DNA of 64,000 nucleotides from Euwallacea fornicatus (GCF_040115645.1 NC_089571.1:1-64000), one strand, 5' to 3'. Shown: positions 14,365-28,100, numbered from the stretch's first letter. A program made the numbers and translations. The notes: a model not told the origin generated them from the letters alone.

Positions 14365-17300
14365 TTGTGACATCTTCAAAATCTCGTCGAGCTGATTAAT
14401 TTGACACTTTGTTTAACAAATTTGGACTTCATTTGCCGAAGTTATCGAGCTTCAAAGTTTGAAAAGTCACAAAATTTGTGTGTTTGAGCTCATAAAGTAC
14501 TATTTTTCATGGAAATTCAACAAGATGCAATCATGATGTGTTGTGACATCTTCAAAATCTCGTCGAGCTGATTAATTTGACACTTTGTTTAACAAATTTG
14601 GACCTCATTTGCCGAAGTTATCGAGCTTCAAAATTTGAAAAGTCACAAAAGTTGTGTGTTTGAACTCATAAAGTACTATTTTTCATGGAAATTCAACAAG
14701 ATGCAATCATGGTATGTTGTGACATTGTAAAGATCTCGTCGAGCTGATTAATTTGACACTTTGTTTAACAATGTTGGTCCTCATTTGCCGAAGTTATCGA
14801 GCTTCAAAGTTTGAAAAGTCACAAAAGTTGTGTGTTTGAACTCATAAAGTACTATTTTTCATGGAAATTCAATAAGATGCAATCATGATGTGTTTGAGCT
14901 CATAAAGTACTATTTTTCATGGAAATTCAACAAGATGCAATCATGATGTGTTGTGACATCTTCAAAATCTCGTCGAGCTGATTAATTTGACACTTTGTTT
15001 AACAAATTTGGACCTCATTTGCCGAAGTTATCGAGCTTCAAAATTTGAAAAGTCACAAAAGTTGTGTGTTTGAACTCATAAAGTACTATTTTTCATGGAA
15101 ATTCAACAAGATGCAATCATGGTATGTTGTGACATTGTAAAGATCTCGTCGAGCTGATTAATTTGACACTTTGTTTAACAATGTTGGTCCTCATTTGCCG
15201 AAGTTATCGAGCTTCAAAGTTTGAAAAGTCACAAAAGTTGTGTGTTTGAACTCATAAAGTACTATTTTTCATGGAAATTCAATAAGATGCAATCATGATG
15301 TGTTTGAGCTCATAAAGTACTATTTTTCATGGAAATTCAATAAGATGCAATCATGATGTGTTGTGACATCTTCAAAATCTCGTCGAGCTGATTAATTTGA
15401 CACTTTGTTTAACAAATTTGGACTTCATTTGCCGAAGTTATCGAGCTTCAAAGTTTGAAAAGTCACAAAATTTGTGTGTTTGAGCTCATAAAGTACTATT
15501 TTTCATGGAAATTCAACAAGATGCAATCATGATGTGTTGTGACATCTTCAAAATCTCGTCGAGCTGATTAATTTGACACTTTGTTTAACAAATTTGGACC
15601 TCATTTGCCGAAGTTATCGTGCTTCAAAGTTTGAAAAGTCACAAAAGTTGTGTGTTTGAGCTCATAAAGTACTATTTTTCATGGAAATTCAACAAGATGC
15701 AATCATGATGTGTTGTGACATCTTCAAAATCTCGTCGAGCTGATTAATTTGACACTTTGTTTAACAAATTTGGACCTCATTTGCCGAAGTTATCGAGCTT
15801 CAAAGTTTGAAAAGTCACAAAAGTTGTGTGTTTGAGCTCATAAAGTTCTATTTTTCATGGAAATTCAACAAGATGCAATCATGATGTGTTGTGACATCTT
15901 CAAAATCTCGTCGAGCTGATTAATTTGACACTTTGTTTAACAAATTTGGACCTCATTTGCCGAAGTTATCGAGCTTCAAAATTTGAAAAGTCACAAAAGT
16001 TGTGTGTTTGAGCTCATAAAGTACTATTTTTCATGGAAATTCAACAAGATGCAATCATGATGTGTTGTGACATTGTAAAGATCTCGTCGAGCTGATTAAT
16101 TTGACACTTTGTTTAACAATGTTGGTCCTCATTTGCCGAAGTTATCGAGCTTCAAAGTTTGAAAAGTCACAAAAGTTGTGTGTTTGAACTCATAAAGTAC
16201 TATTTTTCATGGAAATTCAATAAGATGCAATCATGATGTGTTTGAGCTCATAAAGTACTATTTTTCATGGAAATTCAACAAGATGCAATCATGGTATGTT
16301 GTGACATTGTAAAGATCTCGTCGAGCTGATTAATTTGACACTTTGTTTAACAATGTTGGTCCTCATTTGCCGAAGTTATCGAGCTTCAAAGTTTGAAAAG
16401 TCACAAAAGTTGTGTGTTTGAACTCATAAAGTACTATTTTTCATGGAAATTCAATAAGATGCAATCATGATGTGTTTGAGCTCATAAAGTACTATTTTTC
16501 ATGGAAATTCAATAAGATGCAATCATGATGTGTTGTGACATCTTCAAAATCTCGTCGAGCTGATTAATTTGACACTTTGTTTAACAAATTTGGACTTCAT
16601 TTGCCGAAGTTATCGAGCTTCAAAGTTTGAAAAGTCACAAAATTTGTGTGTTTGAGCTCATAAAGTACTATTTTTCATGGAAATTCAACAAGATGCAATC
16701 ATGATGTGTTGTGACATCTTCAAAATCTCGTCGAGCTGATTAATTTGACACTTTGTTTAACAAATTTGGACCTCATTTGCCGAAGTTATCGAGCTTCAAA
16801 ATTTGAAAAGTCACAAAAGTTGTGTGTTTGAACTCATAAAGTACTATTTTTCATGGAAATTCAACAAGATGCAATCATGGTATGTTGTGACATTGTAAAG
16901 ATCTCGTCGAGCTGATTAATTTGACACTTTGTTTAACAATGTTGGTCCTCATTTGCCGAAGTTATCGAGCTTCAAAGTTTGAAAAGTCACAAAAGTTGTG
17001 TGTTTGAACTCATAAAGTACTATTTTTCATGGAAATTCAATAAGATGCAATCATGATGTGTTTGAGCTCATAAAGTACTATTTTTCATGGAAATTCAACA
17101 AGATGCAATCATGATGTGTTGTGACATCTTCAAAATCTCGTCGAGCTGATTAATTTGACACTTTGTTTAACAAATTTGGACCTCATTTGCCGAAGTTATC
17201 GAGCTTCAAAATTTGAAAAGTCACAAAAGTTGTGTGTTTGAACTCATAAAGTACTATTTTTCATGGAAATTCAACAAGATGCAATCATGGTATGTTGTGA

Positions 17301-18354
17301 CATTGTAAAGATCTCGTCGAGCTGATTAATTTGACACTTTGTTTAACAATGTTGGTCCTCATTTGCCGAAGTTATCGAGCTTCAAAGTTTGAAAAGTCAC
17401 AAAAGTTGTGTGTTTGAACTCATAAAGTACTATTTTTCATGGAAATTCAATAAGATGCAATCATGATGTGTTTGAGCTCATAAAGTACTATTTTTCATGG
17501 AAATTCAATAAGATGCAATCATGATGTGTTGTGACATCTTCAAAATCTCGTCGAGCTGATTAATTTGACACTTTGTTTAACAAATTTGGACTTCATTTGC
17601 CGAAGTTATCGAGCTTCAAAGTTTGAAAAGTCACAAAATTTGTGTGTTTGAGCTCATAAAGTACTATTTTTCATGGAAATTCAACAAGATGCAATCATGA
17701 TGTGTTGTGACATCTTCAAAATCTCGTCGAGCTGATTAATTTGACACTTTGTTTAACAAATTTGGACCTCATTTGCCGAAGTTATCGTGCTTCAAAGTTT
17801 GAAAAGTCACAAAAGTTGTGTGTTTGAGCTCATAAAGTACTATTTTTCATGGAAATTCAACAAGATGCAATCATGATGTGTTGTGACATCTTCAAAATCT
17901 CGTCGAGCTGATTAATTTGACACTTTGTTTAACAAATTTGGACCTCATTTGCCGAAGTTATCGAGCTTCAAAGTTTGAAAAGTCACAAAAGTTGTGTGTT
18001 TGAGCTCATAAAGTTCTATTTTTCATGGAAATTCAACAAGATGCAATCATGATGTGTTGTGACATCTTCAAAATCTCGTCGAGCTGATTAATTTGACACT
18101 TTGTTTAACAAATTTGGACCTCATTTGCCGAAGTTATCGAGCTTCAAAATTTGAAAAGTCACAAAAGTTGTGTGTTTGAGCTCATAAAGTACTATTTTTC
18201 ATGGAAATTCAACAAGATGCAATCATGATGTGTTGTGACATTGTAAAGATCTCGTCGAGCTGATTAATTTGACACTTTGTTTAACAATGTTGGTCCTCAT
18301 TTGCCGAAGTTATCGAGCTTCAAAGTTTGAAAAGTCACAAAAGTTGTGTGTTTG
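14365..18354. repeat. A-domain 2,168-bp tandem duplication
   Basis: The block starting at 14,365 restarts at 16,533. The order is a unit with CACAAAATTTGTG, a TTCAAAATTTGAA unit, ATTGTAAAGATC units with tails, a second CACAAAATTTGTG unit, then ATCGTGCTTC and the rare CATAAAGTTCTA variant. The match runs 14,365-16,186 against 16,533-18,354 and ends where TGAACTC meets TGAGCTC. Inside each copy the CACAAAATTTGTG unit recurs at +996 bp (14365 to 15361, 16533 to 17529), a smaller nested duplication. Confidence 0.85.
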
Positions 18355-21300
18355 AGCTCATAAAGTACTATTTTTCATGGAAATTCAACAAGATGCAATC
18401 ATGATGTGTTGTGACATCTTCAAAATCTCGTCGAGCTGATTAATTTGACACTTTGTTTAACAAATTTGGACTTCATTTGCCGAAGTTATCGAGCTTCAAA
18501 GTTTGAAAAGTCACAAAAGTTGTGTGTTTGAGCTCATAAAGTACTATTTTTCATGGAAATTCAACAAGATGCAATCATGATGTGTTGTGACATCTTCAAA
18601 ATCTCGTCGAGCTGATTAATTTGACACTTCGTTTAACAAATTTGGACCTCATTTGCCGAAGTTATCGAGCTTCAAAGTTTGAAAAGTCACAAAAGTTGTG
18701 TGTTTGAGCTCATAAAGTACTATTTTTCATGGAAATTCAACAAGATGCAATCATGATGTGTTGTGACATCTTCAAAATCTCGTCCAGCTGATTAATTTGA
18801 CACTTTGTTTAACAAATTTGGACCTCATTTGCCGAAGTTATCGAGCTTCAAAGTTTGAAAAGTCACAAAAGTTGTGTGTTTGAGCTCATAAAGTACTATT
18901 TTTCATGGAAATTCAATAAGATGCAATCATGATGTGTTGTGACATCTTCAAAATCTCGTCGAGCTGATTAATTTGACACTTTGTTTAACTATGTTGTTAC
19001 TCATTTGCCGAATTTATCGAGCTTCAAAGTTTGAAAAGTCACAAAAGTTGTGTGTTTGAGCTCATAAAGTACTATTTTTCATGGAAATTCAACAAGATGC
19101 AATCATGATGTGTTGTGACATCTTCAAAATCTCGTCGAGCTGATTAATTTGACACTTTGTTTAACAAATTTGGACCTCATTTGCCGAAGTTATCGAGCTT
19201 CAAAATTTGAAAAGTCACAAAAGTTGTGTGTTTGAACTCATAAAGTACTATTTTTCATGGAAATTCAACAAGATGCAATCATGGTATGTTGTGACATTGT
19301 AAAGATCTCGTCGAGCTGATTAATTTGACACTTTGTTTAACAATGTTGGTCCTCATTTGCCGAAGTTATCGAGCTTCAAAGTTTGAAAAGTCACAAAAGT
19401 TGTGTGTTTGAACTCATAAAGTACTATTTTTCATGGAAATTCAATAAGATGCAATCATGATGTGTTTGAGCTCATAAAGTACTATTTTTCATGGAAATTC
19501 AACAAGATGCAATCATGGTATGTTGTGACATTGTAAAGATCTCGTCGAGCTGATTAATTTGACACTTTGTTTAACAATGTTGGTCCTCATTTGCCGAAGT
19601 TATCGAGCTTCAAAGTTTGAAAAGTCACAAAAGTTGTGTGTTTGAACTCATAAAGTACTATTTTTCATGGAAATTCAATAAGATGCAATCATGATGTGTT
19701 TGAGCTCATAAAGTACTATTTTTCATGGAAATTCAATAAGATGCAATCATGATGTGTTGTGACATCTTCAAAATCTCGTCGAGCTGATTAATTTGACACT
19801 TTGTTTAACAAATTTGGACTTCATTTGCCGAAGTTATCGAGCTTCAAAGTTTGAAAAGTCACAAAATTTGTGTGTTTGAGCTCATAAAGTACTATTTTTC
19901 ATGGAAATTCAACAAGATGCAATCATGATGTGTTGTGACATCTTCAAAATCTCGTCGAGCTGATTAATTTGACACTTTGTTTAACAAATTTGGACCTCAT
20001 TTGCCGAAGTTATCGAGCTTCAAAATTTGAAAAGTCACAAAAGTTGTGTGTTTGAACTCATAAAGTACTATTTTTCATGGAAATTCAACAAGATGCAATC
20101 ATGGTATGTTGTGACATTGTAAAGATCTCGTCGAGCTGATTAATTTGACACTTTGTTTAACAATGTTGGTCCTCATTTGCCGAAGTTATCGAGCTTCAAA
20201 GTTTGAAAAGTCACAAAAGTTGTGTGTTTGAACTCATAAAGTACTATTTTTCATGGAAATTCAATAAGATGCAATCATGATGTGTTTGAGCTCATAAAGT
20301 ACTATTTTTCATGGAAATTCAACAAGATGCAATCATGGTATGTTGTGACATTGTAAAGATCTCGTCGAGCTGATTAATTTGACACTTTGTTTAACAATGT
20401 TGGTCCTCATTTGCCGAAGTTATCGAGCTTCAAAGTTTGAAAAGTCACAAAAGTTGTGTGTTTGAACTCATAAAGTACTATTTTTCATGGAAATTCAATA
20501 AGATGCAATCATGATGTGTTTGAGCTCATAAAGTACTATTTTTCATGGAAATTCAATAAGATGCAATCATGATGTGTTGTGACATCTTCAAAATCTCGTC
20601 GAGCTGATTAATTTGACACTTTGTTTAACAAATTTGGACTTCATTTGCCGAAGTTATCGAGCTTCAAAGTTTGAAAAGTCACAAAATTTGTGTGTTTGAG
20701 CTCATAAAGTACTATTTTTCATGGAAATTCAACAAGATGCAATCATGATGTGTTGTGACATCTTCAAAATCTCGTCGAGCTGATTAATTTGACACTTTGT
20801 TTAACAAATTTGGACCTCATTTGCCGAAGTTATCGTGCTTCAAAGTTTGAAAAGTCACAAAAGTTGTGTGTTTGAGCTCATAAAGTACTATTTTTCATGG
20901 AAATTCAACAAGATGCAATCATGATGTGTTGTGACATCTTCAAAATCTCGTCGAGCTGATTAATTTGACACTTTGTTTAACAAATTTGGACCTCATTTGC
21001 CGAAGTTATCGAGCTTCAAAGTTTGAAAAGTCACAAAAGTTGTGTGTTTGAGCTCATAAAGTTCTATTTTTCATGGAAATTCAACAAGATGCAATCATGA
21101 TGTGTTGTGACATCTTCAAAATCTCGTCGAGCTGATTAATTTGACACTTTGTTTAACAAATTTGGACCTCATTTGCCGAAGTTATCGAGCTTCAAAATTT
21201 GAAAAGTCACAAAAGTTGTGTGTTTGAGCTCATAAAGTACTATTTTTCATGGAAATTCAACAAGATGCAATCATGATGTGTTGTGACATTGTAAAGATCT

Positions 21301-22128
21301 CGTCGAGCTGATTAATTTGACACTTTGTTTAACAATGTTGGTCCTCATTTGCCGAAGTTATCGAGCTTCAAAGTTTGAAAAGTCACAAAAGTTGTGTGTT
21401 TGAGCTCATAAAGTACTATTTTTCATGGAAATTCAACAAGATGCAATCATGATGTGTTGTGACATCTTCAAAATCTCGTCGAGCTGATTAATTTGACACT
21501 TTGTTTAACAAATTTGGACTTCATTTGCCGAAGTTATCGAGCTTCAAAGTTTGAAAAGTCACAAAAGTTGTGTGTTTGAGCTCATAAAGTACTATTTTTC
21601 ATGGAAATTCAACAAGATGCAATCATGATGTGTTGTGACATCTTCAAAATCTCGTCGAGCTGATTAATTTGACACTTTGTTTAACAAATTTGGACCTCAT
21701 TTGCCGAAGTTATCGAGCTTCAAAGTTTGAAAAGTCACAAAAGTTGTGTGTTTGAGCTCATAAAGTACTATTTTTCATGGAAATTCAACAAGATGCAATC
21801 ATGATGTGTTGTGACATCTTCAAAATCTCGTCCAGCTGATTAATTTGACACTTTGTTTAACAAATTTGGACCTCATTTGCCGAAGTTATCGAGCTTCAAA
21901 GTTTGAAAAGTCACAAAAGTTGTGTGTTTGAGCTCATAAAGTACTATTTTTCATGGAAATTCAATAAGATGCAATCATGATGTGTTGTGACATCTTCAAA
22001 ATCTCGTCGAGCTGATTAATTTGACACTTTGTTTAACTATGTTGTTACTCATTTGCCGAATTTATCGAGCTTCAAAGTTTGAAAAGTCACAAAAGTTGTG
22101 TGTTTGAGCTCATAAAGTACTATTTTTC
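18233..22128. repeat. A-domain block with 3,048-bp period
   Basis: Units from 18,233 (ATTGTAAAGATC without tail, CTTCATTTG, CTCGTCCAGC at 18,761, TTAACTATGTTGTTAC at 18,937) reappear from 21,281 in the same order. The second run is cut by the switch to subfamily B at 22,111-22,128. I noticed one difference, GACACTTCG near 18,624 against GACACTTTG. Between the two runs lie further copies of the CACAAAATTTGTG units, at 19,757 and 20,577. Confidence 0.8.
22111..22128. other. A-to-B subfamily switch point within one monomer
   Basis: The monomer starting at 21,985 is subfamily A up to GAGCT at 22,106-22,110 and subfamily B from 22,129, where CTTGGAAGTTC replaces CATGGAAATTC. The exchange lies inside the stretch common to both subfamilies, CATAAAGTACTATTTTTC. 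Monomer phase is kept: the next unit starts at 22,161, exactly 176 bp on. This looks like in-register unequal exchange or conversion rather than insertion of one array into another. Confidence 0.85.
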
Positions 22129-22160
22129 TTGGAAGTTCAACAAGATGCAATCATGATGTG

Positions 22161-25100
22161 TTGTGACATCTTCAAAATCTCGTTGAGGTGGTTAATGTGA
22201 CACTTTGTTTAAGAAATTTGGTACTCATTTGCCGAAGTTATCGAGCTTCAAAATTTGAAAAGTCACACAAGTTGTGTGTTTGATCACATAAAGTACTATT
22301 TTTCTCGGAAGTTCAACAAGATGCAATTCTGATGTGTTGTGACATCTTCAAAATCTCGTCGATCTGATTCATTTGACACTTTGTTTAAGGAATTTGGTCT
22401 TCATTTGCCGAAGTTATCGAGTTTCAAAATTTGAAAAGTCACACAAGTTGTGGGTTTGAGCACATAAAGTACTATTTTTCTCGGAAGTTCAACTAGATGC
22501 AATTCTGATGTGTTGTGACATCTTCAAAATCTCGTCGATCTGATTAATTTGACACTTTGTTTAAGGAATTTGGTCTTCATTTGCCGAAGTTATCGAGCTT
22601 CAAAATTTGAAAAGTCACACAAGTTGTGTGTTTGAGCACTTAAAGTACTATTTTTCTTGGAAGTTCAACAAGATGCAACCATGATGTGTTGTGATATCTT
22701 CAAAATCTCGTTGAGGTGATTAATGTGACACTTTGTTTAAGAAATTTGGTACTCATTTGCCGAAGTTATCGAGCTTCAAAATTTGAAAAGTCACATAAGT
22801 TGTGTGTTTGAATACATAAAGTACTATTTTTCTTGGAAGTTCAACAAGATGCAATCATGATGTGTTGTGACATCTTCAAAATCTCGTCGATCTGATTGAT
22901 TTGACACTTTGTTTAAGGAATTTGGTCTTCATTTGCCGAAGTTATCGAGCTTCAAAATTTGAAAACTCACACAAGTTGTGTGTTTGAGCACATAAAGTAC
23001 TATTTTTCTTGGGAGTTCAACAAGATGCAATTCTGATGTGTTATGTCATGTTAAAGATCTCGTCGATCTGATTAATTTGACACTTTGTTTAAGGAATTTG
23101 GTCCTCATTTGCCGAAGTTATCGAGCTTCAAAATTTGAAAACTCACACAAGTTGTGTGTTTGAGTACATAAAGTACTATTTTTCTCGGAAGTTCAACAAG
23201 ATGCAACCATGATGTGTTGTGACATCTTCAAAATCTCGTCGATCTGATTAATTTGACACTTTGTTTAAGGAATTTGGTCTTCATTTGCCGAAGTTATCGA
23301 GCTTCAAAATTTGAAAAGTCACATAAGTTGTGTGTTTGAATACATAAAGTACTATTTTTCTCGGAAGTTCAACAAGATGCAATTCTGATGTGTTGTGACA
23401 TCTTCAAAATCTCGTCGATCTGATTAATTTGACACTTTGTTTAAGGAATTTGGTCTTCATTTGCCGAAGTTATCGAGTTTCAAAATTTGAAAAGTCACAC
23501 AAGTTGTGGGTTTGAGCACATAAAGTACTATTTTTCTCGGAAGTTCAACAAGATGCAATTCTGATGTGTTGTGACATCTTCAAAATCTCGTCGATCTGAT
23601 TAATTTGACACTTTGTTTAAGGAATTTGGTCTTCATTTGCCGAAGTTATCGAGCTTCAAAATTTGAAAAGTCACACAAGTTGTGTGTTTGAGCACTTAAA
23701 GTACTATTTTTCTTGGAAGTTCAACAAGATGCAACCATGATGTGTTGTGACATCTTCAAAATCTCGTTGAGGTGATTAATGTGACACTTTGTTTAAGAAA
23801 TTTGGTACTCATTTGCCGAAGTTATCGAGCTTCAAAATTTGAAAAGTCACATAAGTTGTGTCTTTGAATACATAAAGTACTATTTTTCTCGGAAGTTCAA
23901 CAAGATGCAATTCTGATGTGTTGTGACATCTTCAAAATCTCGTCGATCTGATTAATTTGACACTTTGTTTAAGGAATTTGGTCTTCATTTGCCGAAGTTA
24001 TCGAGCTTCAAAATTTGAAAAGTCACATAAGTTGTGTGTTTGAATACATAAAGTACTATTTTTCTCGGAAGTTCAACAAGATGCAATTCTGATGTGTTGT
24101 GACATCTTCAAAATCTCGTCGATCTGATTAATTTGACACTTTGTTTAAGGAATTTGGTCTTCATTTGCCGAAGTTATCGAGCTTCAAAATTTGAAAAGTC
24201 ACATAAGTTGTGTGTTTGAATACATAAAGTACTATTTTTCTCGGAAGTTCAACAAGATGCAATTCTGATGTGTTGTGACATCTTCAAAATCTCGTCGATC
24301 TGATTAATTTGACACTTTGTTTAAGGAATTTGGTCTTCATTTGCCGAAGTTATCGAGCTTCAAAATTTGAAAAGTCACACAAGTTGTGTGTTTGAGCACT
24401 TAAAGTACTATTTTTCTTGGAAGTTCAACAAGATGCAACCATGATGTGTTGTGATATCTTCAAAATCTCGTTGAGGTGATTAATGTGACACTTTGTTTAA
24501 GAAATTTGGTACTCATTTGCCGAAGTTATCGAGCTTCAAAATTTGAAAAGTCACATAAGTTGTGTGTTTGAATACATAAAGTACTATTTTTCTTGGAAGT
24601 TCAACAAGATGCAATCATGATGTGTTGTGACATCTTCAAAATCTCGTCGATCTGATTGATTTGACACTTTGTTTAAGGAATTTGGTCTTCATTTGCCGAA
24701 GTTATCGAGCTTCAAAATTTGAAAACTCACACAAGTTGTGTGTTTGAGCACATAAAGTACTATTTTTCTTGGGAGTTCAACAAGATGCAATTCTGATGTG
24801 TTATGTCATGTTAAAGATCTCGTCGATCTGATTAATTTGACACTTTGTTTAAGGAATTTGGTCCTCATTTGCCGAAGTTATCGAGCTTCAAAATTTGAAA
24901 ACTCACACAAGTTGTGTGTTTGAGTACATAAAGTACTATTTTTCTCGGAAGTTCAACAAGATGCAATTCTGATGTGTTGTGACATCTTCAAAATCTCGTC
25001 GATCTGATTAATTTGACACTTTGTTTAAGGAATTTGGTCTTCATTTGCCGAAGTTATCGAGTTTCAAAATTTGAAAAGTCACACAAGTTGTGGGTTTGAG

Positions 25101-28100
25101 CACATAAAGTACTATTTTTCTCGGAAGTTCAACAAGATGCAATTCTGATGTGTTGTGACATCTTCAAAATCTCGTCGATCTGATTAATTTGACACTTTGT
25201 TTAAGGAATTTGGTCTTCATTTGCCGAAGTTATCGAGCTTCAAAATTTGAAAAGTCACACAAGTTGTGTGTTTGAGCACTTAAAGTACTATTTTTCTTGG
25301 AAGTTCAACAAGATGCAACCATGATGTGTTGTGACATCTTCAAAATCTCGTTGAGGTGATTAATGTGACACTTTGTTTAAGAAATTTGGTACTCATTTGC
25401 CGAAGTTATCGAGCTTCAAAATTTGAAAAGTCACATAAGTTGTGTCTTTGAATACATAAAGTACTATTTTTCTCGGAAGTTCAACAAGATGCAATTCTGA
25501 TGTGTTGTGACATCTTCAAAATCTCGTCGATCTGATTAATTTGACACTTTGTTTAAGGAATTTGGTCTTCATTTGCCGAAGTTATCGAGCTTCAAAATTT
25601 GAAAAGTCACATAAGTTGTGTGTTTGAATACATAAAGTACTATTTTTCTCGGAAGTTCAACAAGATGCAATTCTGATGTGTTGTGACATCTTCAAAATCT
25701 CGTCGATCTGATTAATTTGACACTTTGTTTAAGGAATTTGGTCTTCATTTGCCGAAGTTATCGAGCTTCAAAATTTGAAAAGTCACATAAGTTGTGTGTT
25801 TGAATACATAAAGTACTATTTTTCTCGGAAGTTCAACAAGATGCAATTCTGATGTGTTGTGACATCTTCAAAATCTCGTCGATCTGATTAATTTGACACT
25901 TTGTTTAAGGAATTTGGTCTTCATTTGCCGAAGTTATCGAGCTTCAAAATTTGAAAAGTCACATAAGTTGTGTGTTTGAATACATAAAGTACTATTTTTC
26001 TTGGAAGTTCAACAAGATGCAATCATGATGTGTTGTGACATCTTCAAAATCTCGTCGATCTGATTGATTTGACACTTTGTTTAAGGAATTTGGTCTTCAT
26101 TTGCCGAAGTTATCGAGCTTCAAAATTTGAAAACTCACACAAGTTGTGTGTTTGAGCACATAAAGTACTATTTTTCTTGGGAGTTCAACAAGATGCAATT
26201 CTGATGTGTTATGTCATGTTAAAGATCTCGTCGATCTGATTAATTTGACACTTTGTTTAAGGAATTTGGTCCTCATTTGCCGAAGTTATCGAGCTTCAAA
26301 ATTTGAAAACTCACACAAGTTGTGTGTTTGAGTACATAAAGTACTATTTTTCTCGGAAGTTCAACAAGATGCAATTCTGATGTGTTGTGACATCTTCAAA
26401 ATCTCGTCGATCTGATTAATTTGACACTTTGTTTAAGGAATTTGGTCCTCATTTGCCGAAGTTATCGAGCCTCAAAATTTGAAAAGTCACACAAGTTGTG
26501 TGTTTGAGCACATAAAGTACTATTTTTCTCGGAAGTTCAACAAGATGCAATCATGATGTGTTGTGACATCTTCAAAATCTCGTTGAGGTGATTAATGTGA
26601 CACTTTGTTTAAGAAATTTGGTACACATTTGCCGAAGTTATCGAGCTTCAAAATTTGAAAAGTCACATAAGTTGTGTGTTTGAATACATAAAGTACTATT
26701 TTTCTCGGAAGTTCAACAAGATGCAATTCTGATGTGTTGTGACATCTTCAAAATCTCGTCGATCTGATTAATTTGACACTTTGTTTAAGGAATTTGGTCT
26801 TCATTTGCCGAAGTTATCGAGCTTCAAAATTTGAAAAGTCACACAAGTTGTGTGTTTGAGCACTTAAAGTACTATTTTTCTTGGAAGTTCAACAAGATGC
26901 AACCATGATGTGTTGTGATATCTTCAAAATCTCGTTGAGGTGATTAATGTGACACTTTGTTTAAGAAATTTGGTACTCATTTGCCGAAGTTATCGAGCTT
27001 CAAAATTTGAAAAGTCACATAAGTTGTGTGTTTGAATACATAAAGTACTATTTTTCTCGGAAGTTCAACAAGATGCAATTCTGATGTGTTGTGACATCTT
27101 CAAAATCTCGTCGATCTGATTAATTTGACACTTTGTTTAAGGAATTTGGTCTTCATTTGCCGAAGTTATCGAGCTTCAAAATTTGAAAAGTCACATAAGT
27201 TGTGTGTTTGAATACATAAAGTACTATTTTTCTCGGAAGTTCAACAAGATGCAATTCTGATGTGTTGTGACATCTTCAAAATCTCGTCGATCTGATTAAT
27301 TTGACACTTTGTTTAAGGAATTTGGTCTTCATTTGCCGAAGTTATCGAGCTGCAAAATTTGAAAAGTCACATAAGTTGTGTGTTTGAATACATAAAGTAC
27401 TATTTTTCTCGGAAGTTCAACAAGATGCAATTCTGATGTGTTGTGACATCTTCAAAATCTCGTCGATCTGATTAATTTGACACTTTGTTTAAGGAATTTG
27501 GTCTTCATTTGCCGAAGTTATCGAGCTTCAAAATTTGAAAAGTCTCACATGTTGTGTGTTTGAGCACATAAAGTACTATTTTTCTCGGAAGATCAACAAG
27601 ATGCAATTCTGATGTGTTGTGACATCTTCAAAATCTCGTCGATCTGATTAATTTGACACTTTGTTTAAGGAATTTGGTCTTCATTTGCCGAAGTTATCGA
27701 GCTTCAAAATTTGAAAAGTCACACAAGTTGTGTGTTTGAGCACATAAAGTACTATTTTTCTTGGAAGTTCAACAAGATGCAATCATGATGTGTTGTGACA
27801 TCTTCAAAATCTCGTTGAGGTGATTAATGTGACACTTTGTTTAAGGAATTTGGTCCTCATTTGCCGAAGTTATCGAGCTTCAAAATTTGAAAAGTCACAC
27901 AAGTTGTGTGTTTGAGCACATAAAGTACTATTTTTCTCGGAAGTTCAACAAGATGCAATTCTGATGTGTTGTGACATCTTCAAAATCTCGTCGATCTGAT
28001 TAATTTGACACTTTGTTTAAGGAATTTGGTCTTCATTTGCCGAAGTTATCGAGTTTCAAAATTTGAAAAGTCACACAAGTTGTGGGTTTGAGCACATAAA

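Larger units (their letters stand above)
1..20576. repeat. Twenty-four 58-bp partial repeats making 234-bp units
   Basis: In 24 places a complete monomer is followed by a second copy of its last 58 bp (positions 119-176, from TTTGAGCTC to GATGTG) before the next full monomer. Tails lie at 177-234, 1291-1348, 2053-2110, 2463-2520, 4281-4338, 5043-5100, 6509-6566, 6919-6976, 8561-8618, 9323-9380, 9733-9790, 12255-12312, 14073-14130, 14307-14364, 14893-14950, 15303-15360, 16241-16298, 16475-16532, 17061-17118, 17471-17528, 19465-19522, 19699-19756, 20285-20342 and 20519-20576. The join GATGTG/TTTGAG shares TGTGTT with both the normal monomer junction (GATGTGTTGTG) and the internal site (TTGTGTGTTTGAG), which suggests a short-homology exchange. 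All tails have the same length and breakpoint, so a single origin followed by spread with the HORs is likely. The tail is usually attached to units carrying ATTGTAAAGATC or CTCGGCGAG. Confidence 0.95.
1..22128. repeat. Satellite subfamily A domain
   Basis: These monomers share diagnostic states that differ from the rest of the window: CACAAAAGTTGTG in place of CACACAAGTTGTG, TTTTTCATGGAAATTC in place of TTCTCGGAAGTTC, GAGCTGATTAATTTG after CTCGTC, TTTAACAAATTTGGAC or TTTAACAATGTTGG after the TTTGACAC box, and mostly G at the centre of the TTCAAA-R-TTTGAA dyad. Three recurrent sub-variants alternate: units with ATTGTAAAGATCTCG, units with TTAACTATGTTG plus GCCGAATTTATC, and units with ATCGTGCTTC. 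Only this domain carries the 58-bp tails. The left end is cut by the window edge. The right boundary is placed by the last A-specific base (GAGCT ending at 22,110) and the first B-specific base at 22,129. Confidence 0.95.

Noticed and set aside
22111..22160. Assembly chimera at the A/B boundary
   Set aside because: The boundary keeps monomer phase and uses sequence common to both subfamilies, and B-like traces also occur at 177-300. Exchange is a fair explanation, though only reads crossing the site can exclude a misjoin.
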